The notes under the pieces were generated by a model. It did not search any database and was not told the DNA's origin. It worked only from the letters and a program-made list of their open reading frames with translations. A stretch of DNA of 64,000 nt from Schauerella fraxinea (GTDB taxonomy: Bacteria; Pseudomonadota; Gammaproteobacteria; Burkholderiales; Burkholderiaceae_B). The DNA lies in the NCBI GenBank assembly GCA_030849965.1, contig JAVDKL010000001.1:2400554-2464553 (forward strand), written 5' to 3'. This document shows, piece after piece, positions 1 through 8,909 of this stretch; position 1 is the stretch's first letter; every line of letters begins with the position of its first letter. The position numbers and the translations under genes were made by a program.

Positions 1-270
1 TCGAGCCAGCATATCGCCAACTGGCTGCGTCACGGCATCGCCACCGACGCCCAGGTGCGCGAAACCTTCGAGCGCATGGCGCAAGTGGTCGACCAGCAAA
101 ATGCCGGCGATCCGCTGTACCGCCCGATGGCGAAGCATGCCGACACATCGCTCGCGTTCCAGGCGGCACAAGCCCTGGTATTCGAAGGCCGCGCGCAACC
201 CAACGGCTATACCGAGCCGTTGCTGCATGCGTACCGCCTGCGGCTGAAGGGCGAAGCGACTGCGGCGTGA
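1..270 (+). CDS. glcB: Malate synthase G, C-terminal end (partial)
   Basis: Malate synthase G condenses glyoxylate with acetyl-CoA to malate in the cytoplasmic glyoxylate pathway. Only the last 89 residues are in the window; the frame is open from base 1, so the start lies upstream. The visible part contains [23 protein letters not shown] and [15 protein letters not shown], which match the C-terminal region of E. coli GlcB as I recall it. It ends with TGA at 268-270. The next gene is 155 bases away, so this is probably the end of its transcription unit. Confidence 0.95.
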   Translation, partial: SSQHIANWLRHGIATDAQVRETFERMAQVVDQQNAGDPLYRPMAKHADTSLAFQAAQALVFEGRAQPNGYTEPLLHAYRLRLKGEATAA

Positions 271-425
271 AGAAGCGTGCATGACGCCTGGCCGGTGTCC
301 CTGACGACAGTCTGGAGGACCGGCCAAGCGCATTCCCGTCGTTGGCCGCATCGTTGCACGCCGGGGCGCTGGTCAGATCGGTGAGCGGGGCTTATCCTTG
401 AGGCACATTCGTATCGGATACTGCC

Positions 426-1364
426 ATGGATCGCCGCCGCTTTATCGCTCGCACCGCCGCTTTTTCCGCCATCCCGTTCTTCGCGCATGCGGCCGACGAG
501 ACGCCCGAGTCCAAAGTATTCATGGACTACACACAGGCGCAACTCGACGCGGCCTATACGCAGGGCGATTGGGCGCCCAATGCGAAAGCGCTGATCGATG
601 CCTACGACACCGACAGCGCGCGCGTGCGCGAGAAGTATCCGCCGAAAACGCTCGCCTACGGTGCGGGCGATGCCGAAACGATGGATGTGTTCGCGCCCAA
701 GGATGCCGACAGCCGGCCGATCGTGATGTTCATCCATGGTGGCGCGTGGCGCTCGCTGAGCAAGTCATCGATGTCGGCCCATGCGCCGCTCTTCGTCGAC
801 AACAACGTCATCTACATCGCGATCGACTTCAATAATCTACCCAACAACACCTTGCCCGGCATGGCCGAACAATGCCGCCGCGCTTTGATGCGCATCGCCC
901 GCGTGGCGTCCACCTTCGGCGGCGACCCGCAAAAAATCTATGTGGCAGGCCACTCATCCGGCGCGCAACTGGCCTCGGTGCTGCTGACCACCGATTGGAG
1001 CAGCCGGGGCGAATCGTCGTCGATCATTCGCGGCGGAATCCTGTTGAGCGGCCCCTATGATTTGAAGCCCGTCATGCTGTCGTCGCGCGCGAAGTACGTG
1101 AAAATGACCGACAGCGAGCGCGATGCGATGAGCGCCGGCAACGGCCTCGACCGGCTACAGGCGCCCGTGCTGGTGGCGTGGGGCAGCGAAGAAAGTCCGG
1201 AGTTCAAACGTCAGGGGCGGCAATTTGCCGACGCCGTCAAAGGCCGCGACAAACTCGTCGACGCGATGGTGCTCGATGGGCTCAACCATTTCGAAGTGCC
1301 CAATCAGCTCAATCGTCCCGATTCCGCGCTCGCAAAAGCGGTGCTCAAGATGGTGACCGCCTAA
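426..1364 (+). CDS. Exported alpha/beta hydrolase (HSL/esterase-like)
   Basis: A 312-residue alpha/beta hydrolase. The N-terminus (MDRRRFIARTAAFSAIPFFAHA) has a twin-arginine-like start and an Ala-rich cleavage region, so export is likely. The oxyanion motif HGGAW and the nucleophile elbow GHSSGA are present, with a late histidine in GLNHFEVP as likely triad member. This layout fits the BD-FAE/kynurenine formamidase-like esterase group, whose substrates cannot be read from sequence. The ATG follows a 155-base gap after glcB. It stands alone and converges with the phosphorelay operon to its right. Confidence 0.8.
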   Translation: MDRRRFIARTAAFSAIPFFAHAADETPESKVFMDYTQAQLDAAYTQGDWAPNAKALIDAYDTDSARVREKYPPKTLAYGAGDAETMDVFAPKDADSRPIVMFIHGGAWRSLSKSSMSAHAPLFVDNNVIYIAIDFNNLPNNTLPGMAEQCRRALMRIARVASTFGGDPQKIYVAGHSSGAQLASVLLTTDWSSRGESSSIIRGGILLSGPYDLKPVMLSSRAKYVKMTDSERDAMSAGNGLDRLQAPVLVAWGSEESPEFKRQGRQFADAVKGRDKLVDAMVLDGLNHFEVPNQLNRPDSALAKAVLKMVTA

Positions 1365-1449
1365 TCCGCAAGAAGCCGCAGGAAGCCCGCTGAGCGCCCG
1401 TTGAGCGCGCTCTTCGGGCCCGATCGAGCCCAAGCGGCGCCGCCACCGA

Positions 1450-1803
1450 TCAAGCGCGGTCGCCACGTGCCAGATAGGCTTGCGCGTCCTGACGCCATTG
1501 CGATGTGAGGCTGTGGATAACCCGCAGCAACTCGGCAACGGCGGCGGCATCTTCGTTCAATGCCGCCTGCTCCAGGTGCTGAAACTTCATGGCGATCACG
1601 GGCGCGCCCACCGTGGCTGCGCTCGAGCGCAGCGTATGGCCAATCTGCGCCACCACCGACCAGTTCGATTGCAGCACCGCGTTGCCCGCCGCCGCGTATT
1701 GGCGCTCGACGTTGTCGCTGAAAGTGTCGACGATCCGCACGACGAAATGACGCCCGCCCATGTCGAAGAATTCATCCAAAGGATGTGCGAAGGTATTGAT
1801 CAT
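1450..1803 (-). CDS. Hpt-domain phosphotransfer protein
   Basis: A 117-residue protein that is almost entirely one Hpt four-helix bundle. The phospho-accepting histidine lies in IGHTLRSSAATVGA, close to the family pattern H-x-L-[KR]-G/S-S-x-x-x-G. It is the last gene of a minus-strand operon; its ATG overlaps the stop of the hybrid kinase gene (ATGA), which implies translational coupling. The expected role is to take phosphate from the kinase receiver domain and pass it to another receiver, plausibly that of the HTH-receiver protein encoded first in the operon. Confidence 0.88.
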   Translation of the reverse strand: MINTFAHPLDEFFDMGGRHFVVRIVDTFSDNVERQYAAAGNAVLQSNWSVVAQIGHTLRSSAATVGAPVIAMKFQHLEQAALNEDAAAVAELLRVIHSLTSQWRQDAQAYLARGDRA

Positions 1804-3515
1804 TCCTGACTGCCGGGATCGCGACGCTTGCGACGCTGCACGACGGCCGCCGTTACGTGCGCCAATCGGGTCGCCGTGGCGGGCTTTTCGACGAAGCCGC
1901 TGAACGGACTTTCCTCGCCATCGACCAGCGGCGCGAACTCGCCGGTCAGCGCCACGATATAGGGCGCGCGGGCACCCAGCTTGCCGCGGATGGTGCGCGC
2001 CGCAGACTCGCCATCGATATGGCCCATGCGCCGATCCATGAAGATCAGATCGTAATTGCCCAGGGTCGCGCGCCGTACTGCCGCCTCGCCGTCATCGACC
2101 GTATCCACACTGTGGCCGGCACGTTCGAGCATCCACGATACCGACAGGCGGCACGTGGGATCGTCGTCGGCCACCAGCACCCGCAACGGCATCACCGGCG
2201 CCACCACATCGTCCGCAGCCGCCAGGCGCGGCAAGTCTTCCATCGCCGGCGTCTGCCGGCAAACGAGACTGAAGATGAAGGCCGTGCCCACGCCACGTTG
2301 CGTTTCGGCCCGGATCGCGCCGCCCATCAAGCGCGCCAGACGCAGGCAAATGGCCAATCCCAGCCCCGTGCCACGGATCGTCTCGGAGGCGCCCAGCGCG
2401 GCCGACGAGAATGGCCTGAACAAATTCTGCTCGGCCGTTTCGGACAACCCCGGCCCCGTATCGCGCACCACGATGTCCAGGGTGGTGATGGCGCCCGTGC
2501 GCCGCGCGGCACCGATGCTCACCACGATGCCGCCCGCGCGCGTGAATTTGACAGCGTTGTTGATCAGGTTGAAGAGGATCTGCTGAATGCGCACGGCGTC
2601 GCCGTTGAGGATCAACGGGACGTCGGCGCCCTCCACCTTGAGGTAAAGCTTTTTCGCCTGAGCCTGGCTGGTGAACAGGCCGGCTGCCGAATTGACCAGG
2701 GCCGCCAGATCGAAGGGCAGCACTTTCAGCGTCATCGCACCGGCCTCGAGCGACGACACATCGAGCGTATCGTTCAAGATACGCAGCAAGTGATCCGTAC
2801 TGAAGCGCATCGCCGCGGCCAGGCTTTGGGCGCGCTCGGCGCCATCGGCGCTTTCGAACATGGCGATCAGGCCGTTGATGCCTTGCAGCACCACCCGCAC
2901 TTCATGCGTCAGGGTAGCGATGAAGTTGGCATGGGCCTGGATCTGGGTGACTGCAGCATCGCGGGCACGGCGCAATTCAGCCTGGGCACGTTGCCGCTCA
3001 GCCAACTCGTTGCTCAACCGCGTACCGGTCACCCGCAGCTCGATCGTGTCGGCCACGATCAGCGCCAGATCGCGCAGCGCCTCGCGTTGCGCCGGCGACA
3101 GTGCCCGGCTTTCGCGATCGATCACGCACAACGTGCCCAACGGGCGGCCTTGCGCGCCCACCAGCGGCACACCAGAGTAAAAGCGAATGTGCGGGTCGCC
3201 CAGCACCAGCGGATTGTCCATGAACCGCGGATCTTGCGTCGCGTCCTCGACCGTGAAAACGTCGTCCTGCAGCACCGCATAATTGCAGAACGCCCATTCG
3301 CGCGGCGTCGATGTGACGTCCAGGCCGTGATGCGATTTGAACCACTGGTGCGTCGCCGTCAACAGCGACACCAAGGCGATCGGCGCGCCGGTGATCTGGG
3401 CAGCAATGCGCGTAATCCTGTCGAAAGCGGGATCGCCCGGCGTATCCAGAATGCCAGTGCGAAGCAAGTCCTCGAGTCGTTCCGACTCGTCAGGACGGAC
3501 AGGAAAAGCGGTCAT
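1800..3515 (-). CDS. GAF-domain hybrid sensor histidine kinase
   Basis: 571 residues with no obvious transmembrane segment, so probably cytoplasmic. Domains in order: GAF sensor (about 20-160), short coiled coil (165-195), HisKA with the phospho-histidine in LTHEVR at residue 204, HATPase with N box NLINNAVKFT, G1 RDTGPGL and G2 GTGLGLAI (about 305-420), and a C-terminal receiver (about 444-560) with the acidic pocket ADDD and phospho-aspartate 494 in FMDRRM. All catalytic motifs look intact. Its ATG overlaps the upstream stop by one base (TAATG) and its stop overlaps the Hpt start, so the three genes form a tight phosphorelay operon. The signal sensed is unknown. Confidence 0.92.
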   Translation of the reverse strand: MTAFPVRPDESERLEDLLRTGILDTPGDPAFDRITRIAAQITGAPIALVSLLTATHQWFKSHHGLDVTSTPREWAFCNYAVLQDDVFTVEDATQDPRFMDNPLVLGDPHIRFYSGVPLVGAQGRPLGTLCVIDRESRALSPAQREALRDLALIVADTIELRVTGTRLSNELAERQRAQAELRRARDAAVTQIQAHANFIATLTHEVRVVLQGINGLIAMFESADGAERAQSLAAAMRFSTDHLLRILNDTLDVSSLEAGAMTLKVLPFDLAALVNSAAGLFTSQAQAKKLYLKVEGADVPLILNGDAVRIQQILFNLINNAVKFTRAGGIVVSIGAARRTGAITTLDIVVRDTGPGLSETAEQNLFRPFSSAALGASETIRGTGLGLAICLRLARLMGGAIRAETQRGVGTAFIFSLVCRQTPAMEDLPRLAAADDVVAPVMPLRVLVADDDPTCRLSVSWMLERAGHSVDTVDDGEAAVRRATLGNYDLIFMDRRMGHIDGESAARTIRGKLGARAPYIVALTGEFAPLVDGEESPFSGFVEKPATATRLAHVTAAVVQRRKRRDPGSQE

Positions 3516-4090
3516 TAAGCGTAAGCAGACGGATGATTCAGGCGTGTGGCCACGTAATCGCGGATGTCTTTGCCGGATAACGGTTTATAGAGCACATCGA
3601 GATTGTCGGGCAATCCACCGGCAGCCACGATTTCGTCCTGCGTCATGCCGGTGAGTACGGCAAGCGCCGTGTGGGCCAATCGCGCATCGGCCCGGATATG
3701 GCGGATCATTTCAAACCCATCCATGCCCACCATGCGCAAGTCGGTCACGATGAGATCGGGATGCACTTCGCCGATCTTCATCAAGCCTGTAAAACAGTCC
3801 GGTTGCGCAAAAACCTTCACACCCGTGAGCGTTTGCAACGCCTGTTCGTAGACCGCCAAAAGCGTAGGATCGTCTTCGATCAGCACGACTTTGCGCGACA
3901 GATCGGCAACATTGCCCTTGCGTTGAGCAAGCAGCTTCAATACAGAGCTACGGCGCACGCGCCGATGCCCGCCGGGTGTTTTCCAAGAGTCCAGCGTGCC
4001 GGCTTCTACCCATGTCTGCGCGGTGCGCACAGACACGCCTAGAAGTTCAGCTGCCTCTCGCGTCGTTATGATGGGATCGCTTTGGTCCAT
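3515..4090 (-). CDS. HTH-receiver response regulator (DNA-binding domain first)
   Basis: 191 residues from the ATG at 4090; a TTG at 4120 would add ten residues that look like leader, so I prefer the ATG. Residues 8-55 form a MerR/excisionase-like helix-turn-helix (TTREAAELLGVSVRTAQTWV, then a GGHRRVRR basic wing). Residues 67-185 form a receiver with the EDD pocket (72-74), phospho-aspartate 117 in TDLRM, T147 and K169. Most DNA-binding response regulators have the receiver first; here the order is reversed. First gene of the operon with the hybrid kinase and Hpt protein, and divergent from a chemoreceptor gene across 159 bases. Confidence 0.88.
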   Translation of the reverse strand: MDQSDPIITTREAAELLGVSVRTAQTWVEAGTLDSWKTPGGHRRVRRSSVLKLLAQRKGNVADLSRKVVLIEDDPTLLAVYEQALQTLTGVKVFAQPDCFTGLMKIGEVHPDLIVTDLRMVGMDGFEMIRHIRADARLAHTALAVLTGMTQDEIVAAGGLPDNLDVLYKPLSGKDIRDYVATRLNHPSAYA

Positions 4091-4249
4091 AAATGAAAGT
4101 AATTTTTTAAGGGGCAGCAATCAATCCGAACTCTACCAGAGCAGACGTGAAAAAACGCAACGATTAGAAATCAAATGACGTTCGGTAAATTCGGCAACCG
4201 TGGAATAATCGGCATAATTAATCCTTTTGTAATCCCTTAAGAGCCCGCC

Positions 4250-5587
4250 ATGCTGCCCTTCGGTTTCGGACGTTTCCTCGGGCGCACCACGCGCGCCTGG
4301 CCCGACATACGTGGCCTGGCCAGTACATTGGCCGTTGCGCAATACGATGCCGAAGGCTATGTCACACGGGTGAACGAGGCCTTCGCCGCCTTGATTGGCC
4401 AAACGCCGAACGATCTCATTGGGGAACACGTCAGCGCCATCAGCATAAATCGTGCAGAACGTGAAAGCGACGATGCGATGTGGATGGCCCTCCAGGCGGG
4501 CCAAGCGCAAACGTTGCGCGAGCCGTTTCAACATGCACAGGGCGAACCGTGCTGGCTGGCGTCGACCTACATCCCGCAACGCGATCGTCGCGGACGCTTG
4601 CGCCACGTGATTCAAATGGCCACCGACGTCAGCGCCGAGCAGGCCATGCACACCGATGTGATGGGTCAGGTGACTGCCATCGGCAAGGCGCAGGCCGTGA
4701 TCGAGTTCGCGCTCGACGGCACCATTCTTACGGCAAATAGCCACTTTCTCGCGGCCATGCGCTACACCCTTGAAGAATTGCAGGGTCGCCACCACAGCGT
4801 ATTCGTAGACGATGCCACCCGCGCCACGGCGCAGTACCGCGCCTTCTGGGACAAACTGGGCAGCGGCGCCTACGAACGCGGCATCTATTGCCGGCGCGCC
4901 AAGGACGGCACCGAGGTGTGGATCCAGGCCAGCTACAACCCGATCTTCGATGCGGAGGGCCGCCCGTTCAAGGTCGTCAAGTACGCGACCGACATCACCC
5001 GCGAAATCGTGGCCACGCAAACGCTTGAAGCGATGGTGCAGGACATGGTGTCCGTGGTGCGCGACAACGCGCATCAAGCCGAGACGGCCGACAGCGTGGC
5101 GATACGGGCGTCCCAGGTCGCGCGGGAAGGCGGCGCCACGGTCAATAGCGTGGTGGCGTGCATGGATGCCATCACCACCGAATCCGCACGCATTGCAGGA
5201 TTTACCGGCACGATCGACAGCATCGCCTTTCAAACCAATATCCTTGCGCTCAACGCCGCCGTCGAGGCCGCCCGAGCGGGCGTGCATGGCAAAGGATTTG
5301 CCGTCGTGGCCGCCGAAGTGCGCGCCCTTTCGCTGCGGTGCGCCGAGGCTGCGCGAGAGATCAAGCGCACGGTAGACGACTCCACCGCGCAGGTTCAGGA
5401 AGGCGAGCGATTGGCCCGCCAAGCCGGTGTGACGATGGAAACGATGATGCGCGCCGTCGACGAACTCAAGCAGATCTTGAGCACGATTCGCGGCACCGCC
5501 GAGGCCCAGGCGGCAGGCATCGATCACGTCAACAATGCGATCGGCATGCTGCAGTCGAGCCGTAGCGCCACGCCTGCGCTCAGGTAA
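4250..5587 (+). CDS. Soluble PAS-PAS methyl-accepting chemotaxis protein
   Basis: 445 residues. Two PAS domains (about 20-140 and 145-260; the second ends with the PAC-like [13 protein letters not shown]) are followed by an MCP signalling domain (about 280-445) with the hairpin-tip sequence [18 protein letters not shown] and [15 protein letters not shown]. No transmembrane segment or HAMP domain is visible, so it should be a cytoplasmic receptor like BdlA or Aer-type proteins, probably sensing redox or energy state or a cytosolic ligand. It is divergent from the phosphorelay operon. Its last 8 bases overlap the end of the convergent lysR gene. Confidence 0.9.
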   Translation: MLPFGFGRFLGRTTRAWPDIRGLASTLAVAQYDAEGYVTRVNEAFAALIGQTPNDLIGEHVSAISINRAERESDDAMWMALQAGQAQTLREPFQHAQGEPCWLASTYIPQRDRRGRLRHVIQMATDVSAEQAMHTDVMGQVTAIGKAQAVIEFALDGTILTANSHFLAAMRYTLEELQGRHHSVFVDDATRATAQYRAFWDKLGSGAYERGIYCRRAKDGTEVWIQASYNPIFDAEGRPFKVVKYATDITREIVATQTLEAMVQDMVSVVRDNAHQAETADSVAIRASQVAREGGATVNSVVACMDAITTESARIAGFTGTIDSIAFQTNILALNAAVEAARAGVHGKGFAVVAAEVRALSLRCAEAAREIKRTVDDSTAQVQEGERLARQAGVTMETMMRAVDELKQILSTIRGTAEAQAAGIDHVNNAIGMLQSSRSATPALR

Positions 5588-6476
5588 TCAGCGCGCGCCA
5601 GAACGTCTCGGCTGCTGCAGGCAACGCCGCGCGCGGCCGATAGACCGAAATGCCCAACGGAATGCGCCAGCGCGCGTCGCCCACGACCGTCAATCGCTGC
5701 TCAGCCAACGCATCGCCGATCAAACTCAGCGGCAGGAAGGCCACACCCCGGCCTTCAAGCGCCATCGACTTCAACACGGTGGCCAAATGGGCCGTCATCA
5801 CGCGCGTCACGCCCCGCTCGGCCAACGCCTGGTCGTGCAGCGCGCCCACGATCCGCCCCAACCCCGAACCCGCGCCATAGTCGAGTAGCGGCAACGGCGC
5901 CTGGTTGCGTGCGTCCAGCGCAAAACGCGGATCGCCGGCGTGTTCGGCACTCGTCACCGGCACCAGTTCGTCCAGACCCACCGCCGCGTGAACGAAGTCG
6001 TCCTCCGGCAGCAGCCCGGCCACGGCAGCATGCGTGTGGCAGAGCATGAATTGCGTGTCGCCGGCCAGCATGGCGCGTTCGCACCGCTGCACCACATCGG
6101 ACACCAGCTCGATGCGTCCAAGGGGCGTGCGCGTCTCGAGACCGCGCAGCCACCCCGGCAGAAAGGTCAGCGACAGCGCGTGGGTCGCGACGAACTTCAA
6201 CGTTTGATCTTGCGCCCCCGCCACCGCGCCGGCCTCAGCCGGCAACCGCTCGACGCGCTCGACCAGGCTGCGCGCCACATCGACGAACCACTCGCCTGCG
6301 GGCGTGAGCGCCACGGGCTGCGCACCGCGATCGAAGAGCGCGACATCGAGCCACTCTTCGAGCGCACGCACCCGGCGGCTGAATGCAGGCTGCGTCATAT
6401 TGCGTTGTTGCGCGGCACGCGAAAAATTGCGCGTGGCGGCCAACGCCAGAAAATCGTCTAACCAGGAAAAGTTCAT
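5580..6476 (-). CDS. LysR-family regulator, probable regulator of tarD
   Basis: 298 residues from the ATG at 6476, chosen because the protein then begins [22 protein letters not shown], the usual LysR N-terminal HTH, with [15 protein letters not shown] as recognition helix. A reading frame continues upstream but adds only atypical sequence. The remaining 200 residues fit the periplasmic-binding-like effector domain. It is divergent from tarD with 99 bases between the starts, which contain a T-N11-A palindrome, so control of tartrate use in response to tartrate or its product is likely (inference from arrangement). Confidence 0.9.
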   Translation of the reverse strand: MNFSWLDDFLALAATRNFSRAAQQRNMTQPAFSRRVRALEEWLDVALFDRGAQPVALTPAGEWFVDVARSLVERVERLPAEAGAVAGAQDQTLKFVATHALSLTFLPGWLRGLETRTPLGRIELVSDVVQRCERAMLAGDTQFMLCHTHAAVAGLLPEDDFVHAAVGLDELVPVTSAEHAGDPRFALDARNQAPLPLLDYGAGSGLGRIVGALHDQALAERGVTRVMTAHLATVLKSMALEGRGVAFLPLSLIGDALAEQRLTVVGDARWRIPLGISVYRPRAALPAAAETFWRALIT

Positions 6477-6481
6477 GCGCG

Positions 6482-6496
6482 ATGCGTCGAAAGCAT
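6482..6496. promoter_or_regulatory. LysR-type operator candidate (T-N11-A)
   Basis: The 15 bases ATGCGTCGAAAGCAT form an interrupted palindrome (ATGC-N7-GCAT) that meets the T-N11-A rule for LysR-family binding sites. It lies 6 bases upstream of the lysR start and 80 bases upstream of the tarD start, a usual place for autoregulation plus activation of the divergent gene. Confidence 0.45.
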
Positions 6497-6575
6497 GGAA
6501 GGCAACCGAAACGGCATTGGACGCGCCGCTGCCGCCCACCGATCATGCCACACGACCACACAGGAACGCCATGCC

Positions 6576-7739
6576 ATGAAAATCATCGATATCCGCGAAG
6601 CCACCAAGCCCATCTCGTCGCCCATCCGCAATGCCTACATCGACTTCACCAAGATGACGACCAGCCTGGTCGCAGTCGTCACGGACGTCATCCGCGATGG
6701 CAAACCTGTGGTGGGATATGGCTTCAATTCCAACGGCCGGTATGGTCAGGGCGGTCTGATTCGCGAACGATTCGCCGGTCGCGTGCTCGAAGCAGACCCC
6801 GCGTCGCTGCTGAACGACAGCGGCGACAACCTCGATCCCGATCGTATCTGGCGCGCGATGATGACCAACGAAAAGCCTGGCGGTCACGGCGAACGCTCGG
6901 TTGCAGTGGGCACGCTGGATATGGCCGTCTGGGATGCCGTCGCGAAGATCGCCGGCAAACCGTTATTTCGCCTGTTGGCCGAGCGCCATGGCCGCACCGC
7001 CGATCCCCGCGTGTTCGTCTACGCCGCCGGCGGCTACTATTACCCGGGCAAGGATCTCTCGGCCCTGCGCGGCGAAATGCGCAGCTATCTGGACCGCGGC
7101 TACAACGTCGTCAAAATGAAGATCGGCGGTGCCACGCTCAAAGAAGATGCCGCTCGCATCGAGGCGGTACTGGGCGAAATCGGATCGCAGGCGCAATTGG
7201 CGGTCGACGCCAATGGCCGATTCGATCTGGAAACGGGTATCGCGTACGCCAAGATGCTGCGCGACTATCCCCTCTTCTGGTACGAGGAAGTGGGCGATCC
7301 TCTCGACTATGCGCTGCAAGCCGCGCTGGCCGAGTTCTATCCCGGACCCATGGCCACCGGCGAAAATCTGTTCAGCCATCAGGATGCGCGCAATCTGCTG
7401 CGCTACGGCGGCATGCGGCCGGATCGCGACTGGCTGCAATTCGACTGCGCCTTGTCGTACGGCTTGTGTGAGTACCAGCGCACGCTGCAAGCGCTGGCCG
7501 TGGCCGGCTGGTCGCCGTCACGTTGCATCCCGCACGGCGGCCACCAGATGTCGCTGAACATCGCGGCCGGGCTGGGACTGGGCGGCAATGAAAGCTACCC
7601 GGATCTGTTCCAGCCCTATGGCGGATTCCCGGATGGCGTGCGCGTCGAGGACGGCCATATCGTCATGCCCGAACTGCCCGGCATCGGGTTCGAAGGGAAA
7701 TCGGATCTGGCCGCCGTGATGCGCGATCTGGCGCAATAA
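6576..7739 (+). CDS. tarD: D(-)-tartrate dehydratase
   Basis: 387 residues of the enolase superfamily (mandelate racemase-like). It dehydrates D-tartrate to oxaloacetate with Mg2+. Long stretches such as TKPISSPIRNAYIDFTKM and PHGGHQMSLNIAAGLGLGGN match Bradyrhizobium TarD as I recall it. The expected catalytic residues are present with a constant offset of two: K182 in KMKIGG, metal ligands D211, E237 and E263, and H320 in PHGGH. Start at 6576 because the protein then begins MKIIDIREATKPIS as in the family. It diverges from a LysR gene and ends 6 bases before the convergent Bug-receptor gene. Confidence 0.93.
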   Translation: MKIIDIREATKPISSPIRNAYIDFTKMTTSLVAVVTDVIRDGKPVVGYGFNSNGRYGQGGLIRERFAGRVLEADPASLLNDSGDNLDPDRIWRAMMTNEKPGGHGERSVAVGTLDMAVWDAVAKIAGKPLFRLLAERHGRTADPRVFVYAAGGYYYPGKDLSALRGEMRSYLDRGYNVVKMKIGGATLKEDAARIEAVLGEIGSQAQLAVDANGRFDLETGIAYAKMLRDYPLFWYEEVGDPLDYALQAALAEFYPGPMATGENLFSHQDARNLLRYGGMRPDRDWLQFDCALSYGLCEYQRTLQALAVAGWSPSRCIPHGGHQMSLNIAAGLGLGGNESYPDLFQPYGGFPDGVRVEDGHIVMPELPGIGFEGKSDLAAVMRDLAQ

Positions 7740-7745
7740 GCGCGG

Positions 7746-8714
7746 CTACTCGACCACGGCACCCGAATCGCGCACCACCTTGCCCCACTTCTCGATGTCG
7801 TCATCGAGCACCTTGCCGAAAGCTTGCGGCGAGGTGGCGTAGGGCACGGCACCTTGCGCGGCGAATTTGTCGATCATGGCGCGGGTGGCGAGCAGTGCGT
7901 TCACGTCGGCATTGATTTTGTTCACCACGGCGGGCGGCGTGCCGGCCGGCGCAAAGAGCCCAAACCAGGGGCTCACGTCAAAACCGGGATAACCCGATTC
8001 GGCGATCGTGGGGATCGCGTCGTAGCCCGGCGCCCGTTTGGCACTGGTGACGGCAAGCGGCACGAGGCTGCGATTGTCGATAAAGCCTTTCACCGATGGC
8101 ATGCTCGTGAAGACGACCTGGATCTGCCCGCCCATCAAATCCTGAATCGCAGGCGCGGCACCCCGATACGGCACGTGCGTCATCGACACGTGCGCGGCCG
8201 CATTGAACATTTCGCCCAACAAATGATTGACCGAGCCGTTGCCGGCTGAGCCGTAGTTGATCTTCTGGCGTTTGGCCGCCGCGACCAGATCGGCAAGCGT
8301 GGCGATACCGGCGTCTGGCCGCGTCACGGCCACGAACGGCAGCGTGGCCAACGTGGCCACCGGCGCAAAATCACGTTTGGGATCGAACGGCAGATTGCGA
8401 TACAGCGCGCCGTTGATGGCCTGATTACCCACATAGCTCATCAAGAGCGTGTACCCGTCGGCCGGCGCACGCGCCACGGCTTCCATGCCGATATTGCCGC
8501 CCGCACCGGCGCGGTTTTCGATCACCACCGTTTGCTTCCATTGCTCTCCCAATGCCTGCCCCATGATGCGGGCCAGGGTGTCGGAAGCGCCCCCTGGCGC
8601 CTGCGGGACGACGATGCGCACCGTCTTGTCCGGGTAGCCTTGTGCGCCGGCACTCGCTGCGGCCAAGATACCCAGGGCACAGCCAGCTGCGCACAGCCTG
8701 ATTTTGATCTGCAT
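7746..8714 (-). CDS. Bug/TctC-family periplasmic solute receptor
   Basis: 322 residues with a clear Sec signal peptide (cleavage near residues 23-25, AAASAGAQG). YPDKTVRIVVPQAPGGASDT at the mature N-terminus and the ADGYTLL motif are hallmarks of the tripartite tricarboxylate receptor (Bug) family, greatly expanded in Bordetella and relatives, which bind carboxylates. AGGAG lies 9 bases upstream of the ATG. No TctA/TctB membrane partners are nearby, which is usual for orphan Bug proteins. Being beside tarD suggests a carboxylate such as tartrate, but this is only inference. It diverges from the TauD-type gene. Confidence 0.92.
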   Translation of the reverse strand: MQIKIRLCAAGCALGILAAASAGAQGYPDKTVRIVVPQAPGGASDTLARIMGQALGEQWKQTVVIENRAGAGGNIGMEAVARAPADGYTLLMSYVGNQAINGALYRNLPFDPKRDFAPVATLATLPFVAVTRPDAGIATLADLVAAAKRQKINYGSAGNGSVNHLLGEMFNAAAHVSMTHVPYRGAAPAIQDLMGGQIQVVFTSMPSVKGFIDNRSLVPLAVTSAKRAPGYDAIPTIAESGYPGFDVSPWFGLFAPAGTPPAVVNKINADVNALLATRAMIDKFAAQGAVPYATSPQAFGKVLDDDIEKWGKVVRDSGAVVE

Positions 8715-8909
8715 GCATGTCTCCTCGTTATTGTCGGCGGGCTGGTGGAACAGCACCTGCCGGTTGTTCACACTCGTCGGATAACGACCGGCAAGGCCGT
8801 TACGCGGCATAGGCGGAGCAACGCTATGATGATACAAGCGGTCTGACGGAACGACGGCATAAAAACGCATGACTCGGCACGCGAGCCATGCACGAGGAGA
8901 CAAGTCATC

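Noticed and set aside
1857-3518. 553-residue open frame antisense to the GAF hybrid kinase
   Set aside because: It lies opposite a gene with full kinase and receiver motifs and is rich in Arg, Gln and His as expected for an antisense frame in GC-rich DNA.
4150-4249. Possible flagellar sigma-28 promoter (GCCGATTA on the minus strand)
   Set aside because: The -10-like box is on the strand of the phosphorelay operon and its -35 side matches poorly; not enough to call.
4133-5527. 464-residue minus-strand frame over the soluble chemoreceptor
   Set aside because: Shadow of the MCP gene; no ribosome site or domain, and the plus-strand protein has the MCP tip motif.
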